Positions 8,655 to 18,306 are shown, counted from the first letter of the stretch. The stretch is 64,000 nucleotides of DNA from Rhodococcus marinonascens NBRC 14363 (GCF_001894885.1 NZ_BCXB01000001.1:310001-374000), one strand, 5' to 3'. Notes: a model not told the origin generated them from the letters alone. Numbers and translations are program-made.

Positions 8655-10931
8655 GTGTCAGCACACCCGGTCGATACCGTCATCGCCGCAGCCGCGACTC
8701 CTGAAGTCGCACAGCCTTTCAAGGAACTCGGACTCAAGGACGACGAGTACGCCAGCATCAGGGAGATCCTCGGCCGTCGACCCACCGAAGCCGAACTCGC
8801 GATGTACTCGGTGATGTGGAGTGAGCATTGCTCCTACAAGTCGTCCAAGGTGCACCTGAAGTATTTCGGTGAGACCACGACGGACGAGATGCGCTCGTCG
8901 ATGCTCGCGGGGATCGGCGAGAACGCCGGTGTCGTGGACATCGGCGACGGCTGGGCCGTCACCTTCAAGGTGGAGAGCCACAACCACCCGTCGTACGTCG
9001 AGCCCTACCAGGGTGCGGCCACCGGTGTCGGCGGCATCGTCCGCGACATCATGGCAATGGGCGCCAGGCCCATCGCCGTCATGGACCAGCTGCGCTTCGG
9101 CGCGGCGGACGCCCCCGACACCCGTCGCGTTGTCGACGGCGTGGTGCGCGGCGTCGGCGGATACGGCAATTCGCTCGGCTTGCCCAACGTCGGCGGCGAG
9201 ACCGTGTTCGACGAGTCCTACGCGGGTAACCCCCTGGTCAACGCGCTGTGTGCCGGAGCGATGCGCGTCGAGGACTTGCATCTGGCGTTCGCGTCGGGTG
9301 CAGGCAACAAGATCATTCTGTTCGGTGCCCGCACCGGGCTCGACGGCATCGGCGGCGTCTCCGTCCTCGCGTCGGAAACTTTCGACGAGTCGCAGGGGCG
9401 CAAGAAGCTCCCGGCAGTCCAGGTCGGCGATCCGTTCACCGAGAAGGTGCTCATCGAGTGCTGCCTCGAGCTGTACTCGGCCAGGCTCGTGGTCGGCATC
9501 CAGGACCTCGGTGGCGCCGGCCTGTCCTGCGCCACCTCCGAGCTGGCGGCGGCGGGCGATGGCGGCATGCATATCAACCTTGAGCAGGTTCCGATGCGCG
9601 CCACCGGCATGACCGCAGCCGAGGTGCTCTCCAGCGAGTCGCAGGAGCGCATGTGCGCCGTCGTCACCCCCGAGAACGTCGACGCGTTCATGGAGGTCTG
9701 CAAGAAGTGGGATGTCCTCGCCACCGTCATCGGGGAGGTCACCGACGGCGAGCGTCTCGTCGTCGACTGGCACGGCGAGACCGTCGTCGACGTCCCGCCG
9801 CGCACCGTTGCCCACGAAGGCCCGGTGTACGAGCGCCCCGTGCAGCGGCCGGCGAGCCAGGATGCTCTGATCGCGAACACCACCGTGAGCCTGAAGCGTC
9901 CCGAATCGCCCGAGGAGCTGAAGGCGACCCTGCTGAAGATGCTCGCGTCGCCGGCGTTGTGCAGTCGCAAGTGGATCACCGAACAGTACGACCGCTATGT
10001 GCGTGGCAACACAGTTCTGGCGGAGAACGCCGACTCCGGTGTGATCCGGGTCGACGAAAAGACCGGTCGCGGAATTGCGCTCGCTACCGACGCATCCGGC
10101 CGATACACGTTCCTCGATCCGTACACCGGCGCGCAACTCGCGCTCGCCGAGGCCTTCCGCAACGTTGCCGTCACCGGGGCCACCCCCAAGGCCGTCAGCA
10201 ACTGCCTCAACTTCGGTTCGCCGGAGGATCCGGGTGTCATGTGGCAGTTCCAGCAGGCCGTACGCGGACTGGCGGACGGATGCGCGACACTCGGTATCCC
10301 CGTCACCGGCGGTAACGTCAGCTTCTACAACCAGACCGGCTCGACCGCGATCCTGCCCACCCCGGTGGTGGCCGTGCTCGGAGTTATCGACGACGTGCAT
10401 CGGCGCATCCCCACCGGCCTCGGACTCGAACCCGGCGAGACGCTGATCCTGCTCGGCGATACTCACGACGAGTTCGACGGGTCGATCTGGTCGCAGGTGG
10501 AGCACGGTCACCTCGGTGGCGTGCCGCCGAAGGTCGACCTCGAGCGCGAGCAGTTGCTGGCCGACATCCTGCTCGCTGCGTCGCGGGACGGTCTGGTGTC
10601 CGCCGCCCACGACCTCTCCGAGGGTGGACTCGCGCAGACCGTCGTCGAGGCAGCACTCGCCGGTGAGACAGGTTGCCGCATCTTGCTTCCCGAAGAGACC
10701 GACCCGTTCGTCACGTTGTTCTCCGAGTCGTCGGGCCGCGTGCTCGTCGCTGTTCCGCGTACAGAGGAAACTCGCTTCACCGGGATGTGCACGGCCCGCG
10801 GTCTTCCGTGGGTGCGCATCGGCGTGGTCGACGAAGGGTCGGATTCTGTCGAGGTCCAGGGGCAATTCTCGGTGACACTGGCGGAACTGCGCGAGACCTT
10901 CGAACGGACTCTACCGGCATTGTTCGGGTGA
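8655..10931 (+). CDS. purL: phosphoribosylformylglycinamidine synthase subunit PurL
   Basis: A 758-aa small-type PurL, the synthetase subunit that works with PurS and PurQ to make FGAM using ATP. Diagnostic segments are [19 protein letters not shown] at the N terminus, [38 protein letters not shown] and [12 protein letters not shown], with [11 protein letters not shown] in the C-terminal half. The GTG start at 8655 fits the family. It ends 3 nt before the alpha/beta-hydrolase gene, so these may be cotranscribed. Confidence 0.97.
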   Translation: MSAHPVDTVIAAAATPEVAQPFKELGLKDDEYASIREILGRRPTEAELAMYSVMWSEHCSYKSSKVHLKYFGETTTDEMRSSMLAGIGENAGVVDIGDGWAVTFKVESHNHPSYVEPYQGAATGVGGIVRDIMAMGARPIAVMDQLRFGAADAPDTRRVVDGVVRGVGGYGNSLGLPNVGGETVFDESYAGNPLVNALCAGAMRVEDLHLAFASGAGNKIILFGARTGLDGIGGVSVLASETFDESQGRKKLPAVQVGDPFTEKVLIECCLELYSARLVVGIQDLGGAGLSCATSELAAAGDGGMHINLEQVPMRATGMTAAEVLSSESQERMCAVVTPENVDAFMEVCKKWDVLATVIGEVTDGERLVVDWHGETVVDVPPRTVAHEGPVYERPVQRPASQDALIANTTVSLKRPESPEELKATLLKMLASPALCSRKWITEQYDRYVRGNTVLAENADSGVIRVDEKTGRGIALATDASGRYTFLDPYTGAQLALAEAFRNVAVTGATPKAVSNCLNFGSPEDPGVMWQFQQAVRGLADGCATLGIPVTGGNVSFYNQTGSTAILPTPVVAVLGVIDDVHRRIPTGLGLEPGETLILLGDTHDEFDGSIWSQVEHGHLGGVPPKVDLEREQLLADILLAASRDGLVSAAHDLSEGGLAQTVVEAALAGETGCRILLPEETDPFVTLFSESSGRVLVAVPRTEETRFTGMCTARGLPWVRIGVVDEGSDSVEVQGQFSVTLAELRETFERTLPALFG

Positions 10932-10934
10932 TGA

Positions 10935-12704
10935 ATGGTCGAATCGAGGGCACTGGACGGGGTTGACATCGAGTCGCGGGAGCGCCCGCGACTGGTGGAT
11001 CCTGCTCGGCTCCACGGTCCTCGACTCGACCGTACCTGGCGCTTCCTGCGCTTGGACTTCACCGGAATCGCTTGTGCGACGCTGTTTTTCTGCTGGTCGC
11101 TGACACCGTCGCTGCTGCCCCGTGACTGGTTGTTCCAAGGTCCCATCGGCGGCATCAACGGGGCGATCGGGTACACGGTCGGAGCAGCCATCGGTTGGGT
11201 TGTGGGCCGGTACGTCCTGCGGCGACGATCCTGGTGGCCGCCACCGGAACCGTGGGCCACAGGGCTGAAAGTCCTCGTTGTTCTCACCTGCGTATTCGCG
11301 AGCATCGTGATGCTCGCCTACTCCGCGGCGTGGCAACGGGAACTCGCCGCGCTGATGGGCGCCGAGGGGACCACAACCACCGGCTACATTCGCACCGGCG
11401 GCCTGAGCATGCTCGTGGGGGCCGCGATCGTCTCGGTGTGGCGGCTGCTGCGTGAACTGGTGCGATGGATCGCGGGACGACTCATCCGACGCTGGCGCCT
11501 CACGATCCCGACGGCCACCACGGCGGGCATCCTCATCGTGACGGTGCTGTTCTTCCTTCTCGTCGACGGCGTCCTCAGGCGAGGCATCTACGCCGCTACC
11601 AACGAGGCATTCAGCCTGCAGAACTCGACCACCCGGAACGGCGCCGAACAGCCCGTCGACTCAGGAAAGTCGGGCAGCCCCGAGTCGTACGCACCTTGGG
11701 ACACACTGGGTTTCGAGGGTCGTAACTTCGTGTCCCGGGGTCTCGACGCCGCCGAACTCAGCGCGGCGAACGGTGCACCCGCGAAGAATCCGATCCGCGT
11801 CTACGCTGGCCTGGATACGGTGGGGGACGCCGACGCGCGGATGGATATCGTCATCGATGAACTCGAGCGCACCGGCGCGTTCGAACGGGAGATTCTCGTC
11901 GTCATCCCAACCACCGGCACAGGCTGGGTCAATCCGACTGCGGCCCAGGCGATTGAGCTGGTTCACAACGGTGACACGGCGTTGGTGGCGAGCCAGTACT
12001 CGTTCCTGCCGAGCTGGATCTCGTTCCTCGCTGACCGTGACAAGGCCGAAGAGGCGGGGAAGATGCTGATCGGCCGGGTGCATGAGCGATGGTTGCAGGA
12101 GCCGGAGGCGACCCGCCCCAAGCTGATGGTCTACGGCGAGAGTCTCGGCACCCAGGCGGGGGAGGGCGCCTTCGGCACACTGGCAGATATCCGGCAGACC
12201 GTCGACGGCGTGCTGTGGGTCGGGCCTCCCAACGAGAACCGGTTGTGGGGAGACCTGGTTCGGAATAGAGATCCGGGAAGCACGGAGGTCGAACCCGTGT
12301 ACGGGGGAGGTCTGGTGGTGCGGTTCGCCGACAACTCCGCAGACATGGTCGAGAACGCCGAGCAGTGGAGTTCGCCGCGCATCCTGTATGTCCAGTTCCC
12401 GTCCGACCCAGTGGTGTGGTGGTCGCCGGACCTCGCGTTCACCCGGCCGGACTGGCTGACGGAACCACCCGGCCAGGATCGTTCGCCGTCCATGAAATGG
12501 TTTCCGTTCGTGACGTTTTGGCAGGTGTCGGCCGATCTCACGAATGCCGCCGGGGTGCCGGACGGGCATGGACACAACTACGGGACAATCGTCCTCGACG
12601 GTTGGATCGCCGTCGCCCAACCAGAAGGGTGGACCGCCGTCGACACCGAACGGGTCCGGTCGACGCTCGAATCTCTCATCGGGACAGAGGGGCCGGAGAA
12701 GTGA
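10935..12704 (+). CDS. membrane-anchored alpha/beta-hydrolase (Abhydrolase_9 type)
   Basis: A 589-aa protein with several membrane segments in the N-terminal third (TGIACATLFFCWSLTPSLL, GAIGYTVGAAIGWVVG, VLVVLTCVFASIVML, ILIVTVLFFLLVDGVL). A long catalytic domain follows, with nucleophile motif VYGESLGTQAG near residue 400 and PSDPVVWWSPDLAF and GHGHNYG in the C-terminal part. This two-part architecture is that of the actinobacterial alpha/beta-hydrolase family PF15420/PF10081. The substrate is unknown; an envelope lipid ester is possible. It starts 3 nt after purL and overlaps the CPBP gene by four bases. Confidence 0.85.
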   Translation: MVESRALDGVDIESRERPRLVDPARLHGPRLDRTWRFLRLDFTGIACATLFFCWSLTPSLLPRDWLFQGPIGGINGAIGYTVGAAIGWVVGRYVLRRRSWWPPPEPWATGLKVLVVLTCVFASIVMLAYSAAWQRELAALMGAEGTTTTGYIRTGGLSMLVGAAIVSVWRLLRELVRWIAGRLIRRWRLTIPTATTAGILIVTVLFFLLVDGVLRRGIYAATNEAFSLQNSTTRNGAEQPVDSGKSGSPESYAPWDTLGFEGRNFVSRGLDAAELSAANGAPAKNPIRVYAGLDTVGDADARMDIVIDELERTGAFEREILVVIPTTGTGWVNPTAAQAIELVHNGDTALVASQYSFLPSWISFLADRDKAEEAGKMLIGRVHERWLQEPEATRPKLMVYGESLGTQAGEGAFGTLADIRQTVDGVLWVGPPNENRLWGDLVRNRDPGSTEVEPVYGGGLVVRFADNSADMVENAEQWSSPRILYVQFPSDPVVWWSPDLAFTRPDWLTEPPGQDRSPSMKWFPFVTFWQVSADLTNAAGVPDGHGHNYGTIVLDGWIAVAQPEGWTAVDTERVRSTLESLIGTEGPEK

Positions 12705-13345
12705 GCAGATTCTCCTCCATTGCGGGTGCAGCGGCGACGGTGGTGTGGAACAACGCGATACTTCCGCGATCGGGTCTGGGCGCGACCGGGCGCGCCGTCG
12801 CGGGCGGGGCGTTCGGACAGGCGGCCGTGGCCTTCGCCCGAGCGTCGGGGTATGGCGTCGACGAACTCGGCCTGTCTGCGTCGAAGGTGCCGATGGGGCT
12901 GAGATACGGCGCTCTGGCTTCGGTGGTCCCGCTCGCCGGATACGCGACCGTGCTGAGCGTGCCCGCGCTGCGGAAGCGGGTTCCGCAAGGGCAGACATCC
13001 CGGGATCTCTCCGGGTGGGTGGGGTTTCGGATACCAGTGGGAACCGTGATCCATGAGGAACTGGTGTTCCGCAGTGTCCTGTCGGCGATGCTCGGACGGT
13101 ATTGGCAATCCACGACGGCCCGCGTCCTGCATGCGACGACATTCGGGTTGTGGCACGTGCGCGCCGCACGGATCGCAGGCGACTCAGTCGCCGCGACAAT
13201 GCTGTTCACTGCTGTATCCGGATGGCTGCTCGACTGGTTGCGCCGACGCAGCGGCAGCGTCTTAGCTCCCGCACTACTGCATCTTTCGGTCAATGTCGGA
13301 GGGGTAGTGGCAGCCGAGGTGGCACGGGCGCGCCCAGTAGATTGA
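12701..13345 (+). CDS. CPBP family intramembrane metalloprotease
   Basis: A 214-aa integral membrane protein of the CAAX-protease and bacteriocin-processing (CPBP/Abi) family. The three motifs are HEELVFRSVL (the EExxxR metal motif), HATTFGLWH (FxxxH type) and PALLHLSVN (HxxxN). The GTG start at 12701 overlaps the hydrolase stop codon (GTGA), giving translational coupling; the frame is open upstream but that region is inside the hydrolase gene. Such proteins cleave prenylated or membrane substrates, and the partner is unknown. Confidence 0.87.
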   Translation: MSRFSSIAGAAATVVWNNAILPRSGLGATGRAVAGGAFGQAAVAFARASGYGVDELGLSASKVPMGLRYGALASVVPLAGYATVLSVPALRKRVPQGQTSRDLSGWVGFRIPVGTVIHEELVFRSVLSAMLGRYWQSTTARVLHATTFGLWHVRAARIAGDSVAATMLFTAVSGWLLDWLRRRSGSVLAPALLHLSVNVGGVVAAEVARARPVD

Positions 13346-13349
13346 GTCC

Positions 13350-13736
13350 ATGCCGTCGCGTCGTGCCGTAGATCCTGCCGAACTCAGAGCCGCTGTCCTC
13401 GAGGTCGGTCCGTGGCTGCGCGGCGACACCGACGAAGTGCCGGCGCGTGCCCAGTTGGCCGCTGCGGTCCGACTCAGTGCGCGCACCCTCGAACAGGTGG
13501 CTCCCGGTTCTAGCGTCGAGGTGCGGGTCCCACCGTTCGTGGCGGTGCAGTGCATTGAAGGTCCGCGACATACCCGTGGCACGCCGCCAAACGTCGTCGA
13601 AACAGATCCGCGTACCTGGCTGCTGATGGTCGTCGGGCGGCTCGACTTCGACCAGGCGAGTGCAGTTGGGGCCCTGTCTGTGTCGGGAAGCCGAGCGGGC
13701 GAGATCGCGCACTGGCTGCCGCTGCTGCCGCTCTAG
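13350..13736 (+). CDS. bacterial sterol-carrier-like protein (SCP_3 type)
   Basis: A 128-aa soluble protein resembling the mycobacterial SCP-orthologue family (PF17844): DPAELRAAVLEVGPWLRGD at the N terminus, SVEVRVPPFVAVQC and WLLMVVGRLDFDQASAVG in the second half. Family members occur near purL/purF in mycobacteria. The function is not known; lipid binding is inferred from the fold. TAGATT at 13338-13343 is 6 nt upstream of the ATG, indicating a leaderless start. It converges with the methyltransferase gene, overlapping it by four bases. Confidence 0.75.
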   Translation: MPSRRAVDPAELRAAVLEVGPWLRGDTDEVPARAQLAAAVRLSARTLEQVAPGSSVEVRVPPFVAVQCIEGPRHTRGTPPNVVETDPRTWLLMVVGRLDFDQASAVGALSVSGSRAGEIAHWLPLLPL

Positions 13737-15040
13737 GCTCCGGCCTCACTCAGCCACTGTTGGCGAGTGCGGGGGAGCCCACTGGTCCCGTCGTCCGCGG
13801 GGCGCACGGCGAGAACCTGGTGGATGGTGAGACGGCCGCGCTCCTCGAACCCCAGTGCACTGGCCGCGAGATAGAGCAACCACGTGCGGGCCCGCTCCGC
13901 TCCGACGAGTTGGACCGCATCGTCCCAGGAGTCGCGCAGTCGGCCTACCCACGCCCGCAAAGTGAGCGCGTAGTGCTCGCGCAGCGCCTCGGTGTCGCGG
14001 ACTTCGAGCCCTGCCCGTTCGAACGCGTCGAGCGTTCTGCTCAATGGCAGCACCTCGCCGTCGGGGAAAATGTAGTTCTCGATGAGTCCGGGCTGCGCGT
14101 CGTCGTCCCGGCGAGCACCGACCGCCGCGATGGCGTGGTTTAGCAGTCGCCCCTGCGGCTGCAGCAGGCTTTCCAATTTCGTGGCGTACAGTCCGAGCGC
14201 GGCATCGCCCACGTGCTCGGACATACCAATGCTCGAGATGGCGTCGAACCGTCCGTCGTCGACGTCCCGGTAGTCCTGTACCCGGATCTCGATCTGCTTC
14301 GCCAGACCCGCCTCAGCGGCGCGCCTGCGAGCCCAGATCGCCTGTTCTTGGCTCAGCGTGATCCCCACGACATCGACGCCGTAGTTCTTGGCAGCGTGGA
14401 TCGCCATCGACCCCCACCCACACCCGACATCGAGCAGACGCATGCCGGCGCGAAGGCCGAGTTTGCGGCATACCAGGTCGAGTTTGTCGTGCTGGGCGGC
14501 GTAGAGGTTGCCGTCCGCCGTCACGTCCCAGTACCCACACGAATAGACCATGCTCGGCCCGAGGAAGAGCCGGTAGAACTCGTTGCCGACGTCGTAGTGA
14601 TGGGACACCGACGCCGCGTCCCTGGCTTTGCTGTGCTTGCGCCCGCGGTGTTTGGGGACTTCTACCGCCGGTGGCCGCGGACGCCACCCGAGCCCGCCGA
14701 GCCGCACCAGCGACCAGACGGCGCTCGTGGTCGCACGGGTGTCGCGTACCGCGGCGGTCCCGACGCGGTCGACGAGGTCTGGTACCGACAGCAGCGCGAA
14801 CACGTCGCCGTCGATGTCGAGGTCGCCGGAAACATACGCGCGGACCAAGCCCAGTTCGCCCGGAGACCACAGCACGTGGCGGATCGCCCGGCGGTTGCGG
14901 AACACGATGGTGACCGGTGACTCGGGCCCAGACTCCGAGCCGTCCCAGCACCGCACGTGGAGGGGAAGCGGAATGCCCAGAATCCCCTCGAACGCGTCCA
15001 GAACTCTCGCTGCGGCGGTTCGTGTCGTCTCTGCACCCAT
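13733..15040 (-). CDS. cyclopropane-fatty-acyl-phospholipid synthase family methyltransferase (UfaA1-like)
   Basis: A 435-aa SAM-dependent methyltransferase that modifies unsaturated acyl chains in membrane lipids. The SAM-binding motif is LLDVGCGWGSMAIHAAKNYG, preceded by HHYDVGNEFYRLFLGPSMVYSC, and followed by GITLSQEQ and VQDYRDVDDGRFDAISSIGM, all canonical for the CFA synthase family. The extra N-terminal domain of about 150 aa fits UfaA1/CfaB rather than the short mycolic-acid methyltransferases. In this family the product may be a cyclopropyl or 10-methyl chain, which the sequence does not resolve. It is tail to tail with the SCP-like gene. Confidence 0.9.
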   Translation of the reverse strand: MGAETTRTAAARVLDAFEGILGIPLPLHVRCWDGSESGPESPVTIVFRNRRAIRHVLWSPGELGLVRAYVSGDLDIDGDVFALLSVPDLVDRVGTAAVRDTRATTSAVWSLVRLGGLGWRPRPPAVEVPKHRGRKHSKARDAASVSHHYDVGNEFYRLFLGPSMVYSCGYWDVTADGNLYAAQHDKLDLVCRKLGLRAGMRLLDVGCGWGSMAIHAAKNYGVDVVGITLSQEQAIWARRRAAEAGLAKQIEIRVQDYRDVDDGRFDAISSIGMSEHVGDAALGLYATKLESLLQPQGRLLNHAIAAVGARRDDDAQPGLIENYIFPDGEVLPLSRTLDAFERAGLEVRDTEALREHYALTLRAWVGRLRDSWDDAVQLVGAERARTWLLYLAASALGFEERGRLTIHQVLAVRPADDGTSGLPRTRQQWLSEAGA

Positions 15041-15759
15041 AGCTCGAAAGTAACCCGAACGCCGCCGACCGCGCTCGAAGAACGCGGGTTCGAAGGCGAG
15101 TCGCCCCTCGCGTCGGTGATGTGTTGTGCAATATCTTGTTCAGCTCTTCGACGTCGCAGCACTGCTTTACCGAGCGTCGTACCCGGCCTATCTCCGCAAC
15201 CGCAACCGCCGCATCCACTGTTCTCACCTGGCCGTGGCCCAGTGATCCACCCGACAACCCCGAGACACCTCTCGCACTAGGAGCCCACTTTCGGCGCGAC
15301 AAAATGCGACTCCGGTCATGAACGCCCCGCAGTGAGGGCGCGGATCCGGGAGTCTTGCTCGCCCGAACTCTGGACTCGTTCGCCACAGGTCTCGGTGCAC
15401 TTCGGATCAACGAAACTGTCCAACCCGGGCGGCTGAATCTGAGCAAGACGTTCCGGTGCCGGAAACCTTGGTTTGAGTCCCGACCCAAAATCGCATGACA
15501 CTTTGCCCACGTCTTCGAGTCGCGTGGGCAAGCCGCTTGGTGAAGAACGCCCGCACCGACTCCGGTAACGCCTCCACGTCGGTATCTGTCTCTCTCGAAC
15601 CCACCAAGTCCGCGGATTTGGGCGTAGACGAGCCACCCCACTTACGGCATAATCATAATCACCGACACCAGAGGACACACGCTCAACGATTTCACCACTC
15701 CACGGGGCTTTATCCAGGGGCGACTGTGCTGGGCCTGCTATTTTGATTGGAAGATCTGT
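15041..15759. other. 719-bp intergenic stretch without a convincing gene
   Basis: It holds the promoter of the methyltransferase at the left end, a diverged ~90-bp repeat at 15220-15310, and the promoter of the gluB-like gene at the right end. Long open frames on the minus strand at 15316-15774 and 15407-15607 have no recognisable domain, and the first runs over the gluB-like start, so I do not call them. The content suggests an old insertion or decayed sequence. Confidence 0.5.
15220..15310 (+). repeat. diverged ~90-bp interspersed repeat, copy 1
   Basis: It begins GTTCTCACCTGG and ends GGCGCGACAAAATGC. The same sequence occurs in inverted orientation at 23690-23775, with about two thirds of the bases shared. 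Both copies keep a block encoding something like TPLAxxxHFxRDxM in one frame. Copy 1 lies about 450 bp before the gluB-like gene. Confidence 0.6.
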
Positions 15760-16599
15760 ATGAAGATCAATCACTCGATTCGTGTGGGAATCGGCGTCAT
15801 GGCGCTCGCCGTCGTCGCATCCGCATCCGCATGCGGCGGAGGTGAGCCGAGGAGCGCATTGCGGAGCGCGTCCGAGGGAACCCTCACCGTCGGCATCAAG
15901 TACGACCAGCCCGGCCTAGGGTTGCGCAACCCCGATAGGTCCTTCACCGGCTTCGACGTCGAGGTTGCCGAGTATGTCGCCGGCAAACTGGGAGTCGCGC
16001 CCGAGAACATCACGTTCAAGGAGTCCCCGTCGGCTCAGCGCGAGACGCTGATCCAGAACGGCGAGGTCGACTTCGTCGCCGCGACCTACACGATCAGCGA
16101 TGCGCGCAAGGACAAGGTCGACTTCGCCGGGCCCTATTTCATCGCCGGACAGTCACTCCTGGTGCAGTCCGACAACACAGAGATCACCGGCCCCGATTCA
16201 CTCAACGACGCCAAGAAGCTGTGCTCGGTCACCGGCTCCACACCTGCGCAGACGGTCAAGGACAACTACGCCCAGGACGTGCAACTGCAGGAGTTCGACA
16301 CGTACTCCGCATGTGTCGAGGCACTGCGTAACGGCGCAGTCGATGCCGTGACAACCGACGACATCATCCTCGCCGGATACGCCGTGCGATACCCCGGCGA
16401 ACTGAAGGTCGTCGGCCAGCCCTTCACTCAGGAGCCCTACGGAATCGGCCTCGCCAAGGGCGACGACGAGACCCGTTCCAAGATCAACGACGCCATCGAC
16501 GAGATGATCAAGGACGGCTCGTGGGAGCGCGCGTTCAACGACACCGTCGGCGCATCGGGATACCCGATCCCAGCGCCGCCGACCGTCGATCGGTACTGA
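15760..16599 (+). CDS. glutamate-type ABC transporter substrate-binding lipoprotein (GluB-like), orphan
   Basis: A 279-aa periplasmic-type binding protein: a signal peptide with lipobox (ASASACGG, Cys near residue 25), then the SBP_bac_3 fold with LTVGIKYDQPGLG, FTGFDVEVAEYVAGKLGV, ETLIQNGEVDFVAATYTIS, VDFAGPYFIAGQSLLV and CVEALRNGAVDAVTTDDIIL. This matches glutamate or related amino-acid binding proteins. The permease and ATPase genes that normally form gluABCD are absent from both sides, so it either serves a transporter elsewhere or is a solitary binding or sensing lipoprotein. The flanks are repeat-rich accessory DNA. Confidence 0.88.
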   Translation: MKINHSIRVGIGVMALAVVASASACGGGEPRSALRSASEGTLTVGIKYDQPGLGLRNPDRSFTGFDVEVAEYVAGKLGVAPENITFKESPSAQRETLIQNGEVDFVAATYTISDARKDKVDFAGPYFIAGQSLLVQSDNTEITGPDSLNDAKKLCSVTGSTPAQTVKDNYAQDVQLQEFDTYSACVEALRNGAVDAVTTDDIILAGYAVRYPGELKVVGQPFTQEPYGIGLAKGDDETRSKINDAIDEMIKDGSWERAFNDTVGASGYPIPAPPTVDRY

Positions 16600-16869
16600 A
16601 CAACTCACGCATCCGGGTCGGACGGTTCCCCTGATTCCTGCGATGGCTGCTAGACACGACCGACCTGGACTACCCACCCCACGTCCTCGACGCGATGGGC
16701 CCGCGCCCAGGAAGCCTCGGACCGGGCCGCCGCGGCCGATAACACCGGTGATGCTCGAGCAGGGCCGACGCCAGCGCGCACAGGCGATGCCCGCCCTCGC
16801 CGGGCCGGGCCGCCGCCCGCGCCGTCGCCGACCGGTGTGCCCGCCGGCCACGCGGTTAGGGTGTCCGAC

Positions 16870-17325
16870 GTGTCCATACTCAATCCCGCGCTTCCCGGCC
16901 GAGTCTTCACCACCGCAGGCCCGTACCAGGTCGGCCGCGAAAAGATCCGCGAGTTCGCCCGCGCCGTGTCCGCGACGCACCCAATCCATCACGACCCGGC
17001 CGCAGCCAGGGCGGCCGGGCACCCCGACGTCGTCGCACCCCCCACATTCACCACCGTCGTGCAGGGCGGCGCGGTGCACCAACTGACCACCGACCCCGAC
17101 ACCGGCATCGACCCCGCCCGGCACATCCCGGTCCACACCACCGAGAAACTCGACTTCACCCGGCACATCGTCGCCGGCGACGAACTCACCACCACACTGA
17201 CCGTCACCGGGCTCACCGAACGCGCCAACGCGGCGATCCTGAACACCACCAGCGAGATCCGCGACCACAACGGCCACCATGTCGTCACCATCACCTCCAC
17301 GCTGCTGATCGGAGCACCCCAATGA
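16870..17325 (+). CDS. HadA-like MaoC-type dehydratase subunit
   Basis: About 151 aa of the N-terminal MaoC/FAS1-dehydratase type: ILNPALPGRVFTTAGPYQV, then GREKIREFARAVSATHP, then PDVVAPPTFTTVVQGG and KLDFTRHIVAGDELTTTLTV. This is the pattern of HadA/HadC, the non-catalytic partner of the FAS-II (3R)-hydroxyacyl-ACP dehydratase. It is followed at once by a HadB-like subunit with a four-base overlap. The start is uncertain: GTG at 16870 is chosen, with GTG 16861 and ATG 16837 as alternatives in the same frame. Codon choice is strongly biased to C-ending ACC and CCC, more so than its neighbours. Confidence 0.8.
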   Translation: MSILNPALPGRVFTTAGPYQVGREKIREFARAVSATHPIHHDPAAARAAGHPDVVAPPTFTTVVQGGAVHQLTTDPDTGIDPARHIPVHTTEKLDFTRHIVAGDELTTTLTVTGLTERANAAILNTTSEIRDHNGHHVVTITSTLLIGAPQ

Positions 17326-17762
17326 CCCAGGCACAGACCCTTACCCGCACCCCCGGCGGCCAGTTCACCAAGGGTGAGGTCGTCGCCGAGACCACCCACC
17401 ACATCACCCGCGAGAGCCTCGTCCGGTACGCGGGCGCGGCCGGCGACTTCAACACCATCCACTACAACGACTCCGCCGCCGAAGACGCCGGACTGCCCGG
17501 GGTCCTCGCCCACGGAATGCTCACCGCCGCACTCGCACTACACACCGTCACCGACTGGCTCGGCGGCGACACAACCCGCATCCGCAGCTACGAGACCCGT
17601 TTCACCCGCCCCGTCGTTGTCGACCCGGTCGCCGGCGCCCACGTCGTCGTCACCGCCAAGGTCGGCAAAGTCGACACCGACACTCTCCGCATCGACCTCA
17701 CGGTCACCTGCGAGGACACCACCGTGCTCGGAAAAACCCAAGCCACGATCACCTTCCCCTGA
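17322..17762 (+). CDS. HadB-like MaoC-family dehydratase, catalytic subunit
   Basis: A 146-aa hot-dog protein with the hydratase-2 catalytic motif: YAGAAGDFNTIHYNDSAAED (the D-x4-H active site) and GVLAHGMLTAALALH. It resembles HadB, the catalytic subunit of the mycolic-acid FAS-II dehydratase. The start overlaps the HadA-like stop as ATGA, so a heterodimer is expected. Housekeeping hadAB(C) normally lies near rpmG and secE, so this accessory pair is likely a paralogue with its own acyl substrate (inference). Confidence 0.85.
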   Translation: MTQAQTLTRTPGGQFTKGEVVAETTHHITRESLVRYAGAAGDFNTIHYNDSAAEDAGLPGVLAHGMLTAALALHTVTDWLGGDTTRIRSYETRFTRPVVVDPVAGAHVVVTAKVGKVDTDTLRIDLTVTCEDTTVLGKTQATITFP

Positions 17763-17850
17763 CGATCGCGGTGTCGCACAACTACCGGAATTGAGACGCC
17801 CGGCCTGAGCCCCGCTGCCGTATATATCGACCGGTCACGGCTTCCTGAAA

Positions 17851-18030
17851 GTGGTTATGGATGAGTACTACGATTGGCCTGCCAACATGACGGGGCCCGA
17901 TCGGGATCATCTAGTCCAGGAGGACGTTTCGGTAGGATTGATCACCACTTACTGCGACGGATATGACGGCTTTTGCCCGGCTGACATCAACGACTGGATC
18001 CACTTCCCGCAGCCCGAACTCTGGACGTGA
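17851..18030 (+). CDS. small acidic hypothetical protein (59 aa)
   Basis: An unrecognised 59-codon ORF starting GTG (17851) or ATG (17857): MDEYYDWPANMTGPDRDHL, then GLITTYCDGYDGFCPADIND, ending HFPQPELWT. It is very acidic and rich in aromatic residues, with two cysteines. The frame is open upstream only to 17809, and no ribosome site is strong, so it may be a genuine small protein or the tail of a lost gene. A hairpin at 18069-18111 follows closely and would fit as its terminator. No domain was recognised. Confidence 0.45.
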   Translation: MVMDEYYDWPANMTGPDRDHLVQEDVSVGLITTYCDGYDGFCPADINDWIHFPQPELWT

Positions 18031-18068
18031 CTATGGGTTCTCACGCTGCGGTTGATCTCCGTGGGTGA

Positions 18069-18111
18069 TGTAAGCGGGTCGGCGCCACTCCGTAGCGTCG
18101 ACCCGCTTACA
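18069..18111. terminator. strong hairpin after the 59-aa ORF
   Basis: TGTAAGCGGGTCG (18069-18081) pairs perfectly with CGACCCGCTTACA (18099-18111), with further inner pairing and 3-4 bp of extension. There is no T-run. The apical part GGGTCGGCGCCAC is shared with the hairpin at 24556-24590. Confidence 0.65.
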
Positions 18112-18306
18112 TTCACGCCCGGCTCAGTCAGGGGAGTGACAATACATTCCCCCGAACGCCAGATCACGGCCGCGACCGACTGACTGCCCGAGCGGAAAGA
18201 GCACAGGAGTACACTCCAGCTGTCGCTCGGTCTCCAGGACCGAGCGAACAGCTGGGAGGAAAACGGGGGAAGCGGTGCCCGACAGCGAGGCATCCGAGAG
18301 GACAAC

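Noticed and set aside
8658-10865. Very long open frame on the minus strand over purL
   Set aside because: It is antisense to a clearly conserved PurL, lacks any domain, and is expected from high-GC codon bias.
15316-15774. Minus-strand frame of 152 codons before the gluB-like gene
   Set aside because: It covers the gluB start, has no domain or ribosome site, and overlaps a shorter equally open frame.
16600-16869. Plus- and minus-strand frames in the 270 bp before the HadA-like gene
   Set aside because: Composition is Arg/Pro/Ala-rich in all frames and no motif or start is supported.
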